Source: Deltaproteobacteria bacterium
Lineage (GTDB): Bacteria; Myxococcota_A; UBA9160; UBA4427
Direction of reading: 5' to 3'
Length of the DNA: 64,000 bases
Assembly (NCBI GenBank): GCA_002691205.1
Contig: NZHD01000028.1
Span: forward strand, 1-64,000
Made by a program: the position numbers and the translations under genes
Shown here: piece by piece, positions 55,001-62,300 of the stretch
Layout: each line of letters starts with the position of its first letter
Numbering within the stretch: the first letter of the stretch is position 1
Notes under the pieces: generated by a model
Database searches by the model: none
What the model saw: the letters and a program-made list of their open reading frames with translations, nothing else
Told to the model about the DNA's origin: nothing

Positions 55001-57609
55001 ATGGCGGAAAAATACAAGTGACCTGAGTCGATAGATGCCATTGAGGTTTGAATGACTGATTCTGCCGCAACTGTCAATGCGCCTCCATTTGTGGTAACGG
55101 CATTGGTTTGGAAAGTGACTGTGTCAGTTCCATCACCGCCGTCGATTGTCAGTTGGCGTTCAGCAGCCTCAATGAAAATGGTGTCGTTCAAGCCTCCTGT
55201 TGTAAGCGTAATCCCATTTGCTCCTGTGACGCTCGCTATCGCCACACTGACTGACGAATCACTGCTGCGATCAACTTCGTTTCCGGTTGCGATGGCACCA
55301 CTCAACGAAGTGATTACAAGGTTGCTACCTTCGATTGATAGCGTAATCTGGTCAGCTGTGGCCTCCCTTACGTCAGTTATGGAGATATCACCATCACTTA
55401 TTAGTACTTCTGTTGATGCAATCGTATAGAATTGATCATTGTCGACACTTATTGATTGCTGGGAAAGTTGGTTTCCGAAACTGTCCTTAATATCGTCGAT
55501 ATTCGTTAGGTCCAGTGCGATCGTGCCACTCGTGCTTCCTGTATTGACGGTTACCACATAAATTGATCCGCTTCCAGATACCGAGGAAATCGACGCATCT
55601 GATATTGTGGATATGAGTGCAAAATTTGAAGCATCCGGATTGATACCTTCAATTTCCTCACTGAAGTTCAAAGTGAAATCGACCGCGGCAGCATTGGTGT
55701 AATCAGCATTTGATCGCAGGATTGATTCGAGGTTCGGGTTTCTGGTGTCAATGGTGACCGTGTCGCTACCCTCAGTTCCAACGTTCCCTGCCAGATCGGT
55801 GTATTCGGTTGATACCGTGACAGTGCCACTGTCCTGGTAATCCTGTTCAGCCGTGAACGTGGCCGTATAGGTGGTCGTCCCGGACTGGGTAAGGTCGCTT
55901 AGGGTTCCACCCTGCAGTGTGATGTCTGGCTCGCTAAATTCAATTACCGCTTCACTGAACTCAAAGGTGACTGTCGATTCCAAATCCGAATCACTCAGTG
56001 ATTCATCAACGATGTTGACAACCACGGTTGGGTTTCTGGTGTCAATGGTGATTTCTGCAATGCTTCCTTTTCCAGAGTTGCTAAAATACACATGGTCGGT
56101 GTAGGAGTCGTCTGGGAGTTCAACGGATCCTGTGCCCGTGAAGGCGTTTTCTGCCGTGTAGGTTGCGGTCCATGTCGTGTCATTGTCCACGACGTTGGTC
56201 AGGTTCCCGCCAGATACGCGAAGGTCATCCACTTCGAAGTCCACAGGTGGTTCACTGAAAAGGATGATGACGCTGGTGGCGTTGTTTTCTTTGTTGAGGA
56301 GTATGTTTTGGAAGAGGATTTGCGAGGTCGGGCTTTGGGTATCGATGTCAACCTCGTCCAATGCTCCTGCTCCTGGGGTGTCGTGCTGGTTGGTGTAGCT
56401 GCCAGAAATTAGTTCGACGTTTCCAGTTGCATCGACGTTTTCTTTGGCTCTAAACAGCCCGCTCCAGGTGTCTTTCTCTAACCCATATTCTTCGATGATG
56501 GTACCGTTTAGTAATGAAAGATCATCCGAGTAGTTGAAGCCATAGGGAATTTCGCTGAAGACTATTTCTATGAGCGTATCTGGGTCATTTGTGGAAAGGT
56601 GGTCGGCATCGAGCGAAACCGTTGCTGTGGGCCCCTCATCGCTACTAAGTAGAGTCTTAAGTTCAGATGGGTTGATGTTGCCTTCGGGTATAATCTGTCT
56701 TGTATCACCGACGGAATATTCCAATTGCCAATTGCCTCCCAGACTTGCAGGCCCTGTTTTATCTTTGGATGCGGCTACGTCAGCGTCGGTAACATTCGCG
56801 ACTTCAGACACAAATGCCTCTCCGGACTCGCCCTGGGCGACATCGCAGCCATAGATGATGATGTCACCGTGTTCGGATAACGAATTTTTGAAGCTCGTTA
56901 ATAAATCAGAGTATTGGTTCAGGTTAGTGGAATTTATTTGATGTGATCCCAGCGAGATTTCACCTGCGCGACCGTGGGATAGGATGTGAATGGCATTGAG
57001 GTTACTCATACCATTAAGTGATGCCGTTATTTGGGTTATTGGGTCATGATCTGCTTGCAATGAAATGCTTGTAAAGTCCGCAGGGAGGTTCTGTTTCAGG
57101 AGATCAAAACCGTTTACACCTCCGTCAATGAATACCAACTCCGTTGCATGTGAATTGTTTTCCAGCGGGCCCCGTAGTGCATCTTTTGGCTCGAACGCGT
57201 CATTGTGGACGCCAGTAGCATGTTGACTAGTTGGGGAACTCTCACTGGTCGGGGCGATCTTCTCTTGTGTGACGACTTCGATGAATCCTGTGCTTTGCGG
57301 CGTGCTGTTTGCTTCAAAACGATTTGTTTTGCTCCTCGGCACTGGATCGACGGAAACTATCGCCGAGATGTTGGGGGAGTTAGCGGATTGAGAAGCAAGC
57401 AATTTCGGAGCGTTGATGGTGTCATCGTGCATGCGGGCATCAACGTTTGCAAGCTCGCTGCTAAGACCGTCACCGTTGAGAACCCGTCGTGTCTCCAGCG
57501 GTCGCACAAAGAGTGGTGTTGTCACATCTCGGGGGGATGCATCGTTGGTAGGGTAGTACCAACGCCATGCTGTCACGAGGCCTTTGAGTATCGTTCGAAT
57601 TAATTGCAT
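52084..57609 (-). CDS. Giant DUF4347 surface protein with Ig-like domains and 68-residue repeats
   Basis: A 1841-residue presumed surface protein. Residues 36-47 (R-P-L-E-T-R-R-V-L-N-G) match the LEPR-like tag near the start of many planctomycete giant proteins. DUF4347 spans about 157-305, with H-G at 212-213 (I-L-S-H-G) and G-C at 254-255 (I-Y-G-C-D). Several Ig-like domains follow (330-700; the T-I-D-T-R-N-P linkers). Around 990-1350 are five near-identical 68-residue units, then a distinct C-terminal region with a Pro/Ser stretch and a Lys/Asn-rich end. It has no clear Sec signal. It lies downstream of the HlyD/M50 export genes on the same strand, which could secrete it. Confidence 0.88.
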   Translation of the reverse strand: MQLIRTILKGLVTAWRWYYPTNDASPRDVTTPLFVRPLETRRVLNGDGLSSELANVDARMHDDTINAPKLLASQSANSPNISAIVSVDPVPRSKTNRFEANSTPQSTGFIEVVTQEKIAPTSESSPTSQHATGVHNDAFEPKDALRGPLENNSHATELVFIDGGVNGFDLLKQNLPADFTSISLQADHDPITQITASLNGMSNLNAIHILSHGRAGEISLGSHQINSTNLNQYSDLLTSFKNSLSEHGDIIIYGCDVAQGESGEAFVSEVANVTDADVAASKDKTGPASLGGNWQLEYSVGDTRQIIPEGNINPSELKTLLSSDEGPTATVSLDADHLSTNDPDTLIEIVFSEIPYGFNYSDDLSLLNGTIIEEYGLEKDTWSGLFRAKENVDATGNVELISGSYTNQHDTPGAGALDEVDIDTQSPTSQILFQNILLNKENNATSVIILFSEPPVDFEVDDLRVSGGNLTNVVDNDTTWTATYTAENAFTGTGSVELPDDSYTDHVYFSNSGKGSIAEITIDTRNPTVVVNIVDESLSDSDLESTVTFEFSEAVIEFSEPDITLQGGTLSDLTQSGTTTYTATFTAEQDYQDSGTVTVSTEYTDLAGNVGTEGSDTVTIDTRNPNLESILRSNADYTNAAAVDFTLNFSEEIEGINPDASNFALISTISDASISSVSGSGSIYVVTVNTGSTSGTIALDLTNIDDIKDSFGNQLSQQSISVDNDQFYTIASTEVLISDGDISITDVREATADQITLSIEGSNLVITSLSGAIATGNEVDRSSDSSVSVAIASVTGANGITLTTGGLNDTIFIEAAERQLTIDGGDGTDTVTFQTNAVTTNGGALTVAAESVIQTSMASIDSGHLYFSAIANDLDLNANLTVSGEMMLDAGGSITQTAGAAVTVAETTTISATDVTLDQEFNDFQNEVNVFSSNVVLRDQTDIQIGNIDATTLVLTANGLISQKTNTSVSVTDVASFNSSSDITLRNNSGMASNFGSLTFNATGSVSIDEASAMNLVGINTAANAELYSPASISDTEATSIDITGLLDVEASSLLLGESVFNAGSLTFNSTGSVTVSEVSSISMVGRNTAAEATLHSNEAISDTEATSIEISGLLEANAASVLLGQSAFNAGTLNFNSAGAVSINEDSAMNLVGSNTAADVALKSTESISATNATNIEIGGLLEVEAGNVLLGDATINSGMITFNSPGSVIINEESAMNLVGTNTAANAVLNSRNSLTDTDTTSIEISGLLDINAASMLLGQATFNAGTLTFNSAGSVSISENTAMNLVGTNFAASAHLKSGESLSDTNATTTEISELLDIEANSVTLGEGTFNAGSLTLNVSESVSINEASSTTISGASHVHGNLSLQSSNDVIINNITEASGDIRITTGATSGSILINSNVMGESSSFLNAADDIVISSLVSATNNIEVSAGQNTNGGTLSLATQIDSRLTTNSGTLTKEFYEEASLIVSEVTPALLSAGERTVKFRPLFSLTTSNTEISETTPTTVSIDWKDGVQGITEVDSNNTATTYTEPESTEFIQPADGFISHRYETNPEAVDGQATIVLSASNLASGTIQVKQNHEDILLTETFSSRFTTTVVIAVTPDLAGTFVAMPSMKDMESLSKSLIMLVIPPTTNQQAISITPREYSTTTPSVSSPSPPESYYFLKVDGLDVKSSRTLEIKSIGNQTGTDQEPFQIADLPMLFSKLPDNYYELHQKDGTSERFILRFIIEDGSPRDVPVNFRKLPVQNSELAPKPNSNGQVEAEVKDDTVDITTGTTSKPQDSDQPTKQLPRQLNDDSSSYSSIQKLGITPVVSFAGVLLTEHRMKTAFKEHDKNVAN
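53570..54640 (-). repeat. Coding tandem repeat, 204-bp period, about five units
   Basis: Inside the giant DUF4347 gene. The landmark TTCATGG recurs at 53750, 53954, 54158 and 54566, and a diverged copy falls at the 54362 position, exactly 204 bp (68 codons) apart. Each unit encodes F-N-A-G-x-L-x-F-N, then S-A-M-N-L-V-G-x-N, then S-I-E-I-x-G-L-L, ending in L-L-G. The edges are approximate. Confidence 0.9.
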
Positions 57610-58049
57610 CGCGTTAAAAATTCCCGTCGGCGATGATTTGAGTTAATGAAATGCAGTGGCCCCGACTCTCGGTGCTGACTTCGCAGGATAATGAGGGACG
57701 AACATATGCTTTTTGGCTTAGGTGCGCTTTTGCGTATGATTGAATCACGACCCAAGTGCATGCCAAAACTTGGCTGCTTTTCTGGCTAGTCCCTGTTATC
57801 GAAAAAATAAATAAGACTGTCGCGGGAAACCTGCGTGTTTGTAAAAACTTGCCTGCTAGATCGAGCGATGGGGGCAATCTTCTGTTCATTGTTCCTCTTT
57901 TACCAAATTTGCCGATTGCAAAGATTATACCGATTGTCGGCGTTCTGCTGAGAAAAATTTGAAATTGGATTTGACTGTTATGCCGGTCGAATGAGTTAGA
58001 GGAGAAGTTCACATAGCGCAGGCCGCGAGCATCAGGAACCGAGGGTTGC
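57610..58049. other. Intergenic region between divergent genes
   Basis: About 440 bp separating the divergent giant DUF4347 gene and the secreted protein at 58050. It should hold promoters for both. It is AT-rich in places, with no repeat or strong hairpin. A minus-strand open frame that spans it and overlaps the next gene lacks any recognisable feature. Confidence 0.5.
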
Positions 58050-59006
58050 ATGGACATTATGTTTATTTTGAGCCTGATCTCCTCGTGCCGGGTTAATTGC
58101 CGTGATACATGCATGTTCGGATCAAATTCTGCTGGCCCTCCCTATGCAAGTTGTTGGCATGTTCGGAGGGGATTGCAATGTTTTCGGCCACGTTGGGGAT
58201 GTGTTTTATTGGCGGCCCAAGTTTCTTTAGGAGCGGTTTTAGCGGAGGATTTTACCTGTAAGAACGTGTGTGACGTAGCGTTGCAGTCACGCAGCGATGG
58301 TATTGCGTCGAAAACGCAACAGGTCGAGTTGTTGAGCCAGTTCACAGACCGAACGGAGCGAACTGTTCTGGGTAATGAGGTTGACTCTTTGCAGCAAAGC
58401 AGGAAACCACTGCTGAATGGGGGCGGGTCAACCATGCTTAATTCCAGATCTGTTATTGATTCGCTAATCGTGCGTGACGGGACTCAGGCGATAAACGTTC
58501 AAAACAGCTGCGATGATGAAGGGCTGCTAGAAACTCAAAGTTCAAGTGATCATGTGCTCGACACTCGAGGCACCACTGTGGGTGAAGCTTCCGACAATTC
58601 GCAACGCAATCAATCATCGAAAATGGAGTTTCTGGATATTCGGCCGAGAACGATTGCGTTTAATGGTCATGCTACAAAACTAGTCCCGAAGTCGGCACTT
58701 CCGTCGTGCGACGATCTCTCGGAATATATGATGGATCTGAGTCAGGCGAACGAGCTGCCCAGGGTGGATGAGGGGCACTTCAAACTAAGCTTGCGCGATT
58801 TCTGTCGAGCGACCCAATTCGTTCATGGGCCACTGTATTTTGAGAACAGAAAGCTGGAATACCAGAGTGCATTTTCGAATCGTGGAAGTAAGTTTGATGC
58901 AGCAGATGCTGGGCTTCATTTCATCTGGAATGCTGTCGCATTGCCGCTCCATGTTTTACAGCAACCGCCTTGTGTTCCAGTGCCGAGCGGGTGTATCTCT
59001 CGCTGA
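58050..59006 (+). CDS. Secreted protein of a planctomycete P-L-Y-F-E family (diverged)
   Basis: A 318-residue protein. An unusually long N-terminal region with several Cys precedes a hydrophobic stretch ending in G-A-V-L-A-E near residue 66, so the signal peptide, if real, is preceded by about 45 residues; the ATG at 58113 would shorten this. The C-terminus has H-G-P-L-Y-F-E-N-R-K-L-E near residue 268, then A-V-A-L-P-L-H-V-L-Q-Q-P-P-C-V-P. This recalls a family seen in planctomycetes with P-L-Y-F-E-x-x-x-L-E followed by a Pro/Cys-rich end. The middle is low in complexity. Function unknown. GAGGG five bases before the ATG supports 58050. It is convergent with the M50 gene, about 56 bp apart. 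Confidence 0.65.
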   Translation: MDIMFILSLISSCRVNCRDTCMFGSNSAGPPYASCWHVRRGLQCFRPRWGCVLLAAQVSLGAVLAEDFTCKNVCDVALQSRSDGIASKTQQVELLSQFTDRTERTVLGNEVDSLQQSRKPLLNGGGSTMLNSRSVIDSLIVRDGTQAINVQNSCDDEGLLETQSSSDHVLDTRGTTVGEASDNSQRNQSSKMEFLDIRPRTIAFNGHATKLVPKSALPSCDDLSEYMMDLSQANELPRVDEGHFKLSLRDFCRATQFVHGPLYFENRKLEYQSAFSNRGSKFDAADAGLHFIWNAVALPLHVLQQPPCVPVPSGCISR

Positions 59007-59062
59007 ATGTGTTAGTCTGGGATGGGGCTTTGAGGTGCCTGACTTATCGGTGCCGGGTGTTA

Positions 59063-61276
59063 TCAGACAATGGGTCGAAAGATCTTTGTCAAGAAACGAA
59101 ACAGCTTCAGGCCAAGAGCTTGGCGGGCAACCTTGATGCGGGCGGTGCCTGATGCATCGGCTAAAAGCATCGTGTTCCCATCGTTGGTCTCTAACGCCAC
59201 GTCCACTTGGTAACAGGTCGCTGAGCGATCATATTTAGTGTTCTTCGGGGCATCTGCAAGCTTGTTGAACGTGCCTTTGCCAGAGATTGCGGTGATTTTG
59301 CCTGTCAGGATGTGTCCCCGATTCATGTCCACATGTAGTTGCACCACCTGATTGAGGCGAATGTATTGAATGTCTGCTTGATCAACGCTTAATACCGCTT
59401 TGAAATCGTTTGGTTGTACGATGCTGCAGACGAGAGTTTGTGTTTCAAGTTTCGAACCGAGGTTTGCATGATCGAGTGGCGTTCCACTCCATTGTTCAAG
59501 TGCAGCCTCGTTCGTTTGTTTCTTGCTTTTGCTTGGTGGTGCCAAGAGCCATCCACTTTTTGGCGCGATCAAAGTGAGAGAGTTCAGTTGTTCCCGAAGT
59601 TGCTCCCGTTGTTGGGCCAAGTCTTCAAGAACAGCTGTTGCTGCCGGCAGATCATTTGCCAAATCGGGAGCTTGGCTACGCAGCACTTCCAGACTCCGCA
59701 CGCGAATTCGTTGGACCGTTAGACTGGCCTCCATCTTGTCGAATTCTCTTCTTAAGTCCAAGTTTTCAAGGCGGGCGATCGTGTTTCCGCATTCTATGTA
59801 ATCTCCATTTTGAACTGTCTCCAATAAGCGGCCCGGAATCTTTACATAAATGTGGTCCGGATTTCTTGGTTCAATTGTCAACGGCGTGGTGATCTTACAT
59901 GGAAGCGGTACAAATAGGAAGAAAACGGTAATCAAGGCAAATGCGGTCAGCGAAATAGCAGTGGTTTGTGGTCTGATTTGTTGTCGAGTTCTGCGGTCGG
60001 TCATGTGCTTCCAGCCGATTTTGAGAGGGGAGACTAGCATGCTGGCCACAATCAACGCAGTTATGATTGTGGCCGCTAACGAAAGTCCAAGCGGTGTAAG
60101 GACGCGGTAGACGAAGTAAATAATCGAGATGACCACTACTAGCCGGTACGTACGTGATGTGACTGCGTATGCGAACAGGAATGGCGATGGTTCCTGCAGC
60201 GTTAATGGATTCCCAGGGTCATAACCGAAGAAGATTCGGGTGTAAAAACGATTCAGTTGTTGGCAGGCATTTTGCCACAGATTGGGCGATTCCAATAAAT
60301 CAGAAAGGATGTAATATCCGTCATACCTCATTAATGGATTGCCATTTAAGAATATCGTACCGACCGAGCACACAATCATCACATTCAGGCTGATTGAGTT
60401 GATGAAGCCGGGTTGCGTGAAGTACCACAGGAACGTACAGAACGAAGCGAGTACAAGCTCAACGTAGATTCCTGCCGCCGTGATCGCCACTCTTTGCCAG
60501 TGATTTTGTAGTTTCCATGCGTCGCTCACATTGCAATATAGGCAAGGTGTGAACACTAAAAGCATCAGCCCTATTTCGTTGCATTCGCACCCAAAGTGTT
60601 TGCAAGCTAACGCGTGTCCGAGTTCGTGCAGTACTTTTGTCAACGCCAGAGCAACGCTGAGCCAAATTAAATTTTCCGCGCTCAAGAATACATTCATATT
60701 GGGCAGACGCTGAACTAGGTCCGAAAAATTGAAACAGACCAGCACTAGTGCAGCAAACGACAATAGAAGACATGCGAGGATTGACGTTGTTGAAATAAAC
60801 CAAGAAGTCTTGGGATAAAGCCAATTCAACAAGGTTTTCGGGTTCAAGCCCGGAAGTCGCAGCGCAAGTGGGTTCATCAATAACGAAAACCAAAGCTGCT
60901 TTTTGTTTCGGGCATTGCGAAGCAGCATTTCATCAGACTGCTTTGGATGATTTGCTATGACGAGTCCGTTGCGATGCAAGCTGACACCAAAAGCATGGAG
61001 TCGGTTCATTGTTATTGTCTGTGGCCGATGCCGCCGTTCAAATTCATGCTTGATTGTTTCGAGGTCGCTTTGACCGTCGAATTGACGCATTACCGCATAT
61101 TCTTCCTCCTTGAACTGGAAATATCGCATCGATAGGGGGTCTTTGATGACCCAAATGCGTTGCTTGCGATAGCGTTGTGGGTAAAATTCAAGATCCTCAC
61201 GGAGCCTCAGACGAAAAGCCTTGGCTGGTTTTTTGCGCTGCTCCCTTTCCAAAGTGTGGTTTCCTTCAACGCACAT
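59063..61276 (-). CDS. PqqD-like, M50 peptidase and HlyD fusion exporter component
   Basis: A 737-residue membrane protein. Residues 30-115 resemble a PqqD-like peptide-binding domain. A site-2-protease (M50) membrane domain follows with H217-E-L-G-H221 and the second metal motif N-P-L-M-R-Y-D-G-Y-Y (about 317-326). The last 250 residues are an HlyD/biotin-lipoyl-like adaptor (G-N-T-I-A-R-L-E-N-L, a coiled-coil pair, L-I-A-P-K-S-G-W). Such fusions are typical of planctomycete export loci. The ATG at 61276 has no clear ribosome site; a TTG eight codons later, after G-A-A-G-G-A, is an alternative. It begins 41 bp after the HlyD stop, in one operon with the two genes upstream. Confidence 0.9.
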   Translation of the reverse strand: MCVEGNHTLEREQRKKPAKAFRLRLREDLEFYPQRYRKQRIWVIKDPLSMRYFQFKEEEYAVMRQFDGQSDLETIKHEFERRHRPQTITMNRLHAFGVSLHRNGLVIANHPKQSDEMLLRNARNKKQLWFSLLMNPLALRLPGLNPKTLLNWLYPKTSWFISTTSILACLLLSFAALVLVCFNFSDLVQRLPNMNVFLSAENLIWLSVALALTKVLHELGHALACKHFGCECNEIGLMLLVFTPCLYCNVSDAWKLQNHWQRVAITAAGIYVELVLASFCTFLWYFTQPGFINSISLNVMIVCSVGTIFLNGNPLMRYDGYYILSDLLESPNLWQNACQQLNRFYTRIFFGYDPGNPLTLQEPSPFLFAYAVTSRTYRLVVVISIIYFVYRVLTPLGLSLAATIITALIVASMLVSPLKIGWKHMTDRRTRQQIRPQTTAISLTAFALITVFFLFVPLPCKITTPLTIEPRNPDHIYVKIPGRLLETVQNGDYIECGNTIARLENLDLRREFDKMEASLTVQRIRVRSLEVLRSQAPDLANDLPAATAVLEDLAQQREQLREQLNSLTLIAPKSGWLLAPPSKSKKQTNEAALEQWSGTPLDHANLGSKLETQTLVCSIVQPNDFKAVLSVDQADIQYIRLNQVVQLHVDMNRGHILTGKITAISGKGTFNKLADAPKNTKYDRSATCYQVDVALETNDGNTMLLADASGTARIKVARQALGLKLFRFLTKIFRPIV

Positions 61277-61317
61277 GAATCGACGGGGCCTGATGGGTCA
61301 AGTGAGTTTTTCAGTAG

Positions 61318-62247
61318 CTATCTAACGCTGTCGCTCGCCACAGGTTCCGGAATGATTAGTGTCATGCTGCCCCTGAGTCCCGGTGTCAGGTGACCTTTTG
61401 TATTGTCAAATTCGGCTGTAATTCGAAGTTGCTCGTTGACGGGATCGATCAGCTGACTAACAAAAATGACTCTTCCTTGATGTGGCCTCTTGGTCTTGCC
61501 GTCGATGTTGACAATTAGTCGCACTTCCATGTTATTCAGTGTGTTGATGTCCCGAATGGAGATGTCCAATTTGCTGACTGCAAGAAAGCCTTCTGCGCGT
61601 ATTTTCTTTGTGCCTACAATGCGAAACATTGAGTCGCCAGGTTTTACCCACTCGCCGCGATTTCGAAGCACACTTTCAACCTTTCCATCCAACGGGGAGG
61701 CTATTTTTCTGAGTTGCACTTCATGCTTCGCCTGGTCCAAGAGGTTAGCCGCAACGGAATGTTTCAACAAAGCCAGTTCCTGTTCGCGTTTTGCGCGCTG
61801 CAATGCAATTTCGGCTTTTTCCATTTCAAGGCCGGCACGTTCAATCTCAGATGTGGTCACGCTTTGAGGCTGAGCTGCATTTGCACGCATCAGTCGTTGA
61901 TAATCAGAAGTGAGGAATTGAAGTTGTTTTGTTGCTTCGACGATTGTTAGATCATCGCCTGCCAGATTCTGACTGATTTCGAATTCGTACTGTGCTTTAC
62001 GCTGTTGAAGTAAAGCATCTGTATCGTCAATTTGTGCTAAATTTTGTCCCTCTCGAACAATGTCCCCCCTTACAGCTGAAATTGTTTTTAGAATCCCAAG
62101 GGTCTGCGCTGGCACATCCGCCTGCTCACTTGGCGTGAGTACTATCGACTGGATCTCGACATCTCCAGAGTGGGCTGACGAGTCGGCAAGGACAAAGATC
62201 AACAGGCAATGGAATGAAAACAATCGGAAACTGTAACTACTCTTCAT
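61318..62247 (-). CDS. HlyD/RND-type periplasmic adaptor protein
   Basis: A 309-residue membrane-fusion adaptor. A signal peptide occupies about residues 1-26 (L-L-I-F-V-L-A-D-S-S-A-H-S), placing it in the periplasm. The lipoyl-like half is V-R-G-D-I-V-R-E-G-Q-N-L-A-Q-I-D-D near 60-75. A helical hairpin (about 75-180, Gln/Glu/Lys-rich) follows, then the second lipoyl-like half (S-P-L-D-G-K-V near 193) and a beta-barrel (V-G-T-K-K, A-E-G-F-L). Such adaptors bridge inner-membrane transporters and outer-membrane channels. It is the middle gene of three on the minus strand: 53 bp after the GAF-HlyD gene and 41 bp before the M50-HlyD gene. No ATPase or RND pump gene is visible. Confidence 0.9.
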   Translation of the reverse strand: MKSSYSFRLFSFHCLLIFVLADSSAHSGDVEIQSIVLTPSEQADVPAQTLGILKTISAVRGDIVREGQNLAQIDDTDALLQQRKAQYEFEISQNLAGDDLTIVEATKQLQFLTSDYQRLMRANAAQPQSVTTSEIERAGLEMEKAEIALQRAKREQELALLKHSVAANLLDQAKHEVQLRKIASPLDGKVESVLRNRGEWVKPGDSMFRIVGTKKIRAEGFLAVSKLDISIRDINTLNNMEVRLIVNIDGKTKRPHQGRVIFVSQLIDPVNEQLRITAEFDNTKGHLTPGLRGSMTLIIPEPVASDSVR

Positions 62248-62300
62248 TTTGTGCTCGTGGGACTAGGTATTGTTCAATGCCTGATGGATTCTCGCGTTTC

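Noticed and set aside
57614-58114. Minus-strand open frame of 166 codons in the 57.6-58.1 kb gap
   Set aside because: Overlaps the divergent secreted gene and its promoter region; no signal peptide, domain or family match is apparent.
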